From contig NZ_CP096040.1 of the NCBI RefSeq assembly GCF_023935105.1, positions 5,437,001-5,501,000 of the forward strand: 64,000 nucleotides of DNA. Direction: 5' to 3'. The notes beneath the pieces were generated by a model that worked only from the letters and a program-made list of their open reading frames with translations, did not search any database and was not told where the DNA came from. Within the stretch, counting starts at the first letter, position 1. Every line of letters begins with the position of its first letter. Of the stretch, positions 58,786-64,000 are shown piece by piece. This stretch comes from Caulobacter segnis. GTDB taxonomy: Bacteria; Pseudomonadota; Alphaproteobacteria; Caulobacterales; Caulobacteraceae. The position numbers were made by a program, and so were the translations under genes.

Positions 58786-60444
58786 ATGTTTGAAGGCCTT
58801 TCCCCCCTCGCCCGCGAAGCCCGCTCCTGGCCATTCGAGCAGGCGCGCGCCACCGTCGCCCGCGTCCTGCGCGTGCGCTTTCCCGATCGCGCCGACCAGG
58901 ACGCGGCGAAAGCGCTGATCGACGCCGGCAAGGCGGACGAGGCGGTGAAAGCCTATCCGGCCCTTTCGAAGGCCGTGATCTTCGAAACCGGCTATGGCCC
59001 GTCGGGCCTGCCGCACCTGGGCACCTTCGGCGAGGTGGCGCGCACGACCATGGTGCGCCAGGCCTTCCGCGCGCTGGTCGACGACCATATCCCGACCCGC
59101 CTGATCGCCTTCAGCGACGACATGGACGGCCTGCGCAAGGTCCCCGACAACATCGAGAACAAGCAGCCGCTGATCGAGGACCTGGGCAAGCCGCTGACCG
59201 TCGTCCGCGACCCGTTCGGCACCCACGACAGCTTCGGCGCCCACAACAACGCCCGCCTGCGCGCCTTCCTGGATGGCTTCGGCTTCGAGTACGAGTTCGT
59301 CAGCTCGACCGACTGCTACAAGGGCGGCCTGTTCGACGCGACCCTGCTGACGGCGCTCGAGCGCTTCGACGCCATCCAGAAGGTCATGCTGCCGACCCTT
59401 GGCGAGGAGCGCCGCGCGACCTATTCGCCGTTCCTGCCGATCAGCCCGACCACTGGCAAGGTGCTGCAGGTCCCGACCCTGGAGCGCAACGTCGAGAAGG
59501 GCACGATCGTCTTCGAGGACGAGGACGGCTCCAAGGTCGAGGTCCCGGTGACCGGCGGCCACGTGAAGATGCAGTGGAAGCCCGACTGGGCCATGCGCTG
59601 GACCGCCCTGGGCGTCGACTACGAGATGTCGGGCAAGGATCTGATCGACTCGGTCAAGGCCTCGGGCGCGATCTGCAAGGCCCTGGGCGGGGTTCCGCCT
59701 GAAGGCTTCAACTACGAGCTCTTCCTGGACGAGAACAACCAGAAGATCTCCAAGTCCAAGGGCAACGGCCTCTCCATGGAGGACTGGCTGCGCTACGGCG
59801 CGCCCGAGAGCCTGTCGTACTACATGTTCCAGAGCCCCAAGTCGGCCAAGAAGCTGTATTTCGACGTCATCCCCAAGGCGACGGACGAGTACCTGCAACA
59901 GCTGGACGCCTATCAGCGTCAGGAACCGGCCAAGCAGTTGGACAACCCGGTGTGGCACATCCACTCGGGTCGCCCGCCGCAGTACGGCTCGCCGGTGTCG
60001 TTCAGCCTGATGCTGAACCTCGTTTCGGCTGCGGACGCCTCGACCAAGGAAATCCTCTGGGGCTTCCTGTCGCGCTACATCCCGGGGGCCAGCGCCGAGA
60101 CCCAGCCGCTGCTGGACCGCTTGGCCGGCTACGCGATCAACTACTACGAGGACTTTGTCAAACCGACGAAGACCTTCCGCGCCCCGACCGACCAGGAGCG
60201 CGCGGCGATGCTGGACCTGCTGGCCAAGCTGAAGGCGATGCCGGCCGGCAGCCAGGACGCCGAGCTGATCCAGAACGAGGTGTTCGAAGTGGGCAAGACC
60301 CATGGCTTCGACCCGCTGCGCGCCTGGTTCCAGGCCCTGTACGAGGTCCTGCTGGGCCAGAGCCAGGGCCCGCGCTTCGGCTCGTTCGCGGCCATCTTCG
60401 GCATAGACCGCACGATCGCCCTGATCGAAGAAAAGCTGGGCTGA
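58786..60444 (+). CDS. lysK: Lysyl-tRNA synthetase, class I
   Basis: A 552-residue class I enzyme charging tRNA-Lys. The HIGH-like motif is GPSGLPHLG near residue 71 and the KMSKS-like motif is KISKSKG near residue 320. FSDDMDGLRKVPDNI and SSTDCYKGGLFD are characteristic of the archaeal-type LysRS found also in alphaproteobacteria. It is 46 bases after pgm. A palindromic repeat follows the stop. Confidence 0.96.
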   Translation: MFEGLSPLAREARSWPFEQARATVARVLRVRFPDRADQDAAKALIDAGKADEAVKAYPALSKAVIFETGYGPSGLPHLGTFGEVARTTMVRQAFRALVDDHIPTRLIAFSDDMDGLRKVPDNIENKQPLIEDLGKPLTVVRDPFGTHDSFGAHNNARLRAFLDGFGFEYEFVSSTDCYKGGLFDATLLTALERFDAIQKVMLPTLGEERRATYSPFLPISPTTGKVLQVPTLERNVEKGTIVFEDEDGSKVEVPVTGGHVKMQWKPDWAMRWTALGVDYEMSGKDLIDSVKASGAICKALGGVPPEGFNYELFLDENNQKISKSKGNGLSMEDWLRYGAPESLSYYMFQSPKSAKKLYFDVIPKATDEYLQQLDAYQRQEPAKQLDNPVWHIHSGRPPQYGSPVSFSLMLNLVSAADASTKEILWGFLSRYIPGASAETQPLLDRLAGYAINYYEDFVKPTKTFRAPTDQERAAMLDLLAKLKAMPAGSQDAELIQNEVFEVGKTHGFDPLRAWFQALYEVLLGQSQGPRFGSFAAIFGIDRTIALIEEKLG

Positions 60445-60458
60445 TTTCGGATTTCCCT

Positions 60459-60474
60459 CTCTCCCGCGGGAGAG
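60459..60474 (+). terminator. 16-bp perfect palindrome after lysK
   Basis: ctctcccg/cgggagag immediately downstream of the lysK stop, one of the intergenic repeat type. A second hairpin, ggagacat/atgtctcc (60509-60516/60533-60540), lies behind it. Either could end the pgm-lysK transcript. Confidence 0.6.
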
Positions 60475-60640
60475 GGTGGCCCGCAGGCCAGCGTCTCTCA
60501 GGGGAGAAGGAGACATCGCGCCCTGCGACACCATGTCTCCACAGATGAACGGAGTCTGAATTCGGTATTAAGGGTCTGCCCATCTTTCGGAGTCTAAGCT
60601 CGGACCATCAGAACCAAGATTAGTCATCAAGGTTAGTCCA

Positions 60641-60850
60641 ATGGCTTCGTTTACGCTCCGCCCCACCGACCGCCAGGAATTCGATTCCCTGCTGGGCGGC
60701 ATCGTCCAACAGTTCCCCGACGCTCACGTCGAGGCCGCGCACAACGACACCTGGGCGTCCTATCGCCTGGATGTGTCCTGCGAGGATCCGTCGGCCGGCC
60801 CGCTGATCGCCTGGCTGCTCGACACCCACGCCAACTGCCCGCGCACGTAA
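60641..60850 (+). CDS. Small protein of unknown function
   Basis: A 69-residue acidic protein (DRQEFDSLLGGIVQQFPDAHV, ASYRLDVSCEDPSAGPLIAWLLDTHANC) with host-like codon use and AAGG 8 bases before the ATG. No family is recognised. Two direct copies of aa(g/a)gttagtc-type sequence (60616-60625 and 60629-60638) lie directly upstream. It converges on the S24-fold repressor gene. Confidence 0.6.
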   Translation: MASFTLRPTDRQEFDSLLGGIVQQFPDAHVEAAHNDTWASYRLDVSCEDPSAGPLIAWLLDTHANCPRT

Positions 60851-60868
60851 CTTCGCTTCCGGGCCGGC

Positions 60869-61525
60869 CTACTGGCTGACCCAGACGATCCGCGCGATCC
60901 AGGTGACCTCGTCTCGCGACAGCAGACGATCGTCGCTGGATCGGTTCAGCGGCAGCAGCTCGATGGTCCGGGCCGTCACGCGGCCCATCTCGCGCACCAG
61001 CACCTCGCCGGCCGCCGTTCGCGCCACCACCCTGTCGCCCCGTCGCGGCTCGACCGTGGGCGAGACCAGAAGACGGTCGCCGTCGCGATAGACCGGCGCC
61101 AGCCCGTCTCCCGACACCTCCAGGGCGAAGAGCCCTTTGCCAAGGTCCGGCGCCGGCGCTTCGTCCCAGCCCGCGCCGACCGGCATGCCCGCCTCATCGA
61201 AGAAGCCGTCCTGCCCCGCCTGGGCCAGGCCCAACAGCGGCGCGCTCCGCCCGCCCCTTGCCGCATGGGGGGCGCGCACCGGCGCCTGTTCGGTCAGGGC
61301 CGCGAATTCCGAGAACTTGACCCCCGTCGCCTCCAGCAGCTTGGCGAGACTCTCGGTCGAGGGCCAACGTGGCCGACTGTCGGCCTGCGTCGAGCCGCGC
61401 TTGGAGCGATTGAAGCTGGTGGGATCCAGCCCCGCCATCCGGGCCATGGCCGACGGCGTCATGTCGAAACGGTCGGTCAGGGCGTCGATGGCCCGCCAGA
61501 TTTCGCCGTGAGAAAGCGTCGCCAT
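60869..61525 (-). CDS. S24/LexA-like repressor with catalytic residues missing
   Basis: A 218-residue protein. Residues 8-70 form a helix-turn-helix (DRFDMTPSAMARMAGLDPTSFNRSKRG). The C-terminal part has the S24 fold: SAPLLGLAQAGQDG with an Ala-Gly cleavage-like site (103-104), then ALEVSGDGLAPVYRDGDRLLVSP and RRGDRVVARTAAGEVLVREMGR. In active members the motif is SGDSM with catalytic Ser and a later Lys; here these positions are Gly141 and Arg178. So it should bind DNA but not self-cleave. Target unknown. Confidence 0.88.
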   Translation of the reverse strand: MATLSHGEIWRAIDALTDRFDMTPSAMARMAGLDPTSFNRSKRGSTQADSRPRWPSTESLAKLLEATGVKFSEFAALTEQAPVRAPHAARGGRSAPLLGLAQAGQDGFFDEAGMPVGAGWDEAPAPDLGKGLFALEVSGDGLAPVYRDGDRLLVSPTVEPRRGDRVVARTAAGEVLVREMGRVTARTIELLPLNRSSDDRLLSRDEVTWIARIVWVSQ

Positions 61526-61609
61526 GCCGGCGTCTCCTGAGCGTCTGGCCTTCGCGCAAGAAAATACGCCTCCCGCCCTAGGAAAGTAAACCTATCGACC
61601 ACGCTCAAG

Positions 61610-61632
61610 TTGACGTTTACGTAAGCGTTGAC
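61610..61632. promoter_or_regulatory. Likely LiuR-type operator
   Basis: ttgacgtttacgtaagcgttgac is a near-perfect palindrome around ttacgtaa. It matches the TTTACGTAAACG-type box I recall for LiuR regulators of branched-chain amino acid and acyl-CoA breakdown. It lies 90 bases upstream of the MerR gene and probably overlaps its promoter. Confidence 0.65.
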
Positions 61633-61721
61633 GGTCGCCCGATATCGGGTTTAGGGTGATCGACGATAACCAAGCGGCCCGGCCGCAGTAGCCGGGCCCA
61701 CTTTCCGGGAGGTTTCAACCC

Positions 61722-62201
61722 ATGGCCGACCTGCGACGCCCCGAGCGGACCTTTACGATCCGCCAGCTCTGCAACGAATTTAAGGCTACGCCGCGCGCCC
61801 TGCGCTTCTACGAGGACAAGGGCCTGCTCAATCCGGCCCGCGAGGGCCTGAACCGCGTCTATTCCCATAAGGACCGTGTGCGCCTGCAGCTGATCCTGCG
61901 CGGCAAGCGTGTCGGCCTGTCGCTGACCGAGATCCGCGAACTGCTGGACCTCTACGACGAAAACGACGAGGGCGCGGCGCAGATGGCCCGCTCGCTGAAG
62001 AAGTTCCGCGAACGCGCCACGGCGCTGGAACAGCAGCGCGACGACATCGACAACGCCCTGATCGAGCTGCGCGAGGCCTGTAACCGCCTCGAAAAGCGCC
62101 TCGCCGAGATCCGCCCCGACCTGCTGCCCCGCGCGGCCGACTATGAGCAGGTGCTGCGCGCCCGTCTCGACGGTCACGCCGAAGCGATGCTGGGCAAGTA
62201 A
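61722..62201 (+). CDS. MerR-family regulator (LiuR-like)
   Basis: A 159-residue regulator. FTIRQLCNEFKATPRALRFYEDKGLLNPAREGLNRVYSHKDRVRLQLILRGKRVGLSLTEIRELLDLYDEND is the MerR helix-turn-helix and wing typical of LiuR/PsrA-like regulators; a coiled coil (residues 85-130) dimerises it. It lacks metal-binding Cys. Its position in front of an acyl-CoA dehydrogenase gene and behind a LiuR-like box supports control of fatty or branched-chain acyl-CoA oxidation. Confidence 0.88.
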   Translation: MADLRRPERTFTIRQLCNEFKATPRALRFYEDKGLLNPAREGLNRVYSHKDRVRLQLILRGKRVGLSLTEIRELLDLYDENDEGAAQMARSLKKFRERATALEQQRDDIDNALIELREACNRLEKRLAEIRPDLLPRAADYEQVLRARLDGHAEAMLGK

Positions 62202-62303
62202 GACCTTTCGCGACGCCGCTTCCGGGCCTCTCGCCCGGGACGGCCTCGCCTACCCGTTCCCTCTCCCGATCCCTCTTCTTAGTTTCCTTGGCAGGACCGT
62301 TTC

Positions 62304-64000
62304 ATGACCTACCAGCCGCCCGTTCGCGATCACGCCTTCATCCTGCGCGACGTGCTCAACATCGACCAGCACGGCGACCTGCCCGGCTTCTCGGACGCGC
62401 CGTTCGACGTGGTCGAGCAGATCCTGGACGCGGCCGCCCAGTTCACCGGCGAGGTCCTGGCCCCGCTGAACACGGTCGGCGACAAGAACGGCTGCAAGCT
62501 GGATCCGGCGACCAACGTCGTCACCACCCCGCCGGGCTTCAAGGACGCCTACAAGCAGCTGTGCGAGGGCGGCTGGACGGGCCTGGGTTCGGATCCGGCC
62601 TATGGCGGCCAAGGCCTGCCGCACGTCGTCAACCTGGCCTTCAGCGAGATGTCGAGCTCGGCCAACATGGCCTTCTCGATGTATCCGGGCCTGGCGCACG
62701 GCGCCTATTCGGCCATCCACACCGGCGGCACAGACGCGCAGAAGCAGACCTACCTGCCCAAGATGGTCACCGGCGAATGGACCGGCACCATGAACCTGAC
62801 CGAACCGCACTGCGGCACAGACCTGGGCCTGCTGCGCACCAAGGCGGTCCCGCAAGCCGACGGCAGCTATCGCATAACCGGCCAGAAGATCTGGATCTCG
62901 GCCGGCGAGCACGACATGTCGGACAACATCGTCCACCTCGTCCTGGCCCGCATCGAAGGCGCTCCGGCCGGGGTGAAGGGCATCAGCCTGTTCATCGTGC
63001 CGAAGTTCTTCCCCAAGGAAGACGGCTCGGTCGGCGACCGTAACCAGGGCGTCAAGTGCGTGGGCCTGGAAGAGAAGATGGGCATCCACGGCAACGCCAC
63101 CTGCGTCATGCAGTACGACGACGCCGAGGGCTATCTGATCGGCGAGGAGAACTCGGGCCTGAAGATCATGTTCGTCATGATGAACGAGGCGCGCCTGGGC
63201 GTCGGCATGCAGGGCGTGGCCCAGGGCGAGGCCGCCTACCAGGCCGCCGTCGCCTTCGCCAAGGACCGCCTGCAAGGCCGCTCGCTGACGGGCCCGAAGA
63301 ACGCCGACGGCCCGGCCGATCCGATCATCGTCCACCCGGACGTCCGCCGCATGCTGCTGGAGAGCAAGGCCCTGATCGAGGGCGGCCGCGCCTTCCTGTT
63401 CTGGACCGCCCTGCACGGCGACCTGTCGCACGTGCATCCGGATCCGGCGGTGCGCGAGAAGTCGTCGGACTACATGGGCCTGATGACCCCGGTGCTGAAG
63501 GGCTACCTGACCGACAAGGGTTTCCAGGTCTGCTCGAACGCGGTGCAGGTGCATGGCGGCAGCGGCTTCACCGAGCACTTCCCGGTCAGCCAGTTCATGC
63601 GCGACTGCCGCATCGCCCTGATCTACGAGGGGACCAACGGCGTGCAGGCCCTGGACCTGGTCGGCCGCAAGCTGGCCGCCAAGGGCGGCCGCGCGGTCAT
63701 GACCTTCTTCCAGGAAGTCGACCAGTTCATCGGCGAGAACGACGCCGACGAGGCGCTGAAGCCCTTTATCGAAGCCCTGGCGGGCGTGAAGGCCCAGCTG
63801 CAGGACGGCACCATGTGGCTGATGCAGAACGGCCTGCAGAACCCCGACAACGCCGGCGCGGCCTCGACCGACTACATGCACCTCTTCGGCCTGACCGGCC
63901 TGGCGTACATGTGGGCGCTGATGGCCAAGGCGGCCAACGCCAAGATCGCGGCCGGCTCGTCCGATCCGTTCTTCACGACCAAGCTGACGACCGGCCGTTA
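62304..64000 (+). CDS. Acyl-CoA dehydrogenase (FadE/DmdC-like), 3' end outside window
   Basis: The first 565 residues of an FAD enzyme oxidising acyl-CoA. MNLTEPHCGTDLGLLRTKAV and IWISAGEHD bind FAD and substrate, MNEARLGVGMQGV is the central helix, and VQVHGGSGFTEHFPVSQFMRDCRIALIYEGTNGVQALDL carries the catalytic Glu in YEGTNG. The extended N-terminus and the helical C-terminal domain are those of the large DmdC-like group (about 590-600 residues). Substrate is not predictable. It is likely under the MerR regulator upstream. Confidence 0.94.
   Translation, partial: MTYQPPVRDHAFILRDVLNIDQHGDLPGFSDAPFDVVEQILDAAAQFTGEVLAPLNTVGDKNGCKLDPATNVVTTPPGFKDAYKQLCEGGWTGLGSDPAYGGQGLPHVVNLAFSEMSSSANMAFSMYPGLAHGAYSAIHTGGTDAQKQTYLPKMVTGEWTGTMNLTEPHCGTDLGLLRTKAVPQADGSYRITGQKIWISAGEHDMSDNIVHLVLARIEGAPAGVKGISLFIVPKFFPKEDGSVGDRNQGVKCVGLEEKMGIHGNATCVMQYDDAEGYLIGEENSGLKIMFVMMNEARLGVGMQGVAQGEAAYQAAVAFAKDRLQGRSLTGPKNADGPADPIIVHPDVRRMLLESKALIEGGRAFLFWTALHGDLSHVHPDPAVREKSSDYMGLMTPVLKGYLTDKGFQVCSNAVQVHGGSGFTEHFPVSQFMRDCRIALIYEGTNGVQALDLVGRKLAAKGGRAVMTFFQEVDQFIGENDADEALKPFIEALAGVKAQLQDGTMWLMQNGLQNPDNAGAASTDYMHLFGLTGLAYMWALMAKAANAKIAAGSSDPFFTTKLTTGR

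Overview
The window looks like chromosomal DNA of a Caulobacter-type alphaproteobacterium. GC content is very high with GC-rich third codon positions. It carries a class I lysyl-tRNA synthetase, a 1613-residue NAD-glutamate dehydrogenase of the GdhZ type, a thioredoxin-TPR protein with an intact WCGPC site like Caulobacter CnoX, a lipoprotein resembling the CC0125/CC1285 family, a DUF1674 (SdhAF4-like) protein, and many palindromic intergenic repeats of the kind scattered through Caulobacter genomes. About 60 protein genes are supported. I found no rRNA, tRNA or CRISPR array.

Layout. 1-6.8 kb: transporter end, lipoprotein, SDR dehydrogenase, YkvA/YhhN pair, acetyltransferase, cyclopropane fatty acid synthase, amino acid permease. 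6.8-8.0 kb: IS110-family element. 8.1-11.4 kb: divergent glmS/glmM for amino-sugar synthesis. 11.5-13.5 kb: RhaT-type symporter with a nested palindrome upstream, converging on a small regulator/membrane-protein operon headed by palindromic CAGAG/CTCTG motifs. 13.7-20.1 kb: DUF6065 protein, ProX-like editing protein, CnoX, LON-domain protein, Trm112-like protein, ubiquinone hydroxylase, MarC, pyrF and a frameshifted small phosphatase-like gene. 20.1-27 kb: gamma-glutamyltransferase, small proteins, rsmB-rpe-heparinase.

27.2-30.7 kb is the most accessory-looking part. It holds an AT-richer VapBC45-like toxin-antitoxin pair, a strongly structured non-coding stretch with a 27-bp inverted repeat, a frameshifted cation efflux gene, intergenic repeats, and then a clear ZTP (pfl) riboswitch in front of purH. 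32-48 kb: hydrolase, MFS transporter, gdhZ, AI-2E family protein, HerA-like ATPase, hybrid histidine kinase, and an MHYT-GGDEF-EAL c-di-GMP protein. 47.4-50.9 kb: galE, ugd and a UDP-glucuronate epimerase, which with pgm (57.1 kb) and glmS/glmM supply nucleotide sugars for envelope polysaccharide. 50.9-64 kb: SDR/DMT pair, quinone oxidoreductase, isoaspartyl peptidase, GlxA-type regulator, XRE regulator, pgm, lysK, an S24-fold repressor that has lost both catalytic residues, and a LiuR-type MerR regulator with its likely operator in front of an acyl-CoA dehydrogenase that runs off the window.

The strongest observations are the ZTP riboswitch, the catalytically dead S24 repressor, the palindromic operator arrays, the toxin-antitoxin/structured-DNA insert before purH, and two single-base frameshifts that need checking against reads. 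I did not find convincing evidence of a wholly new multi-gene system.
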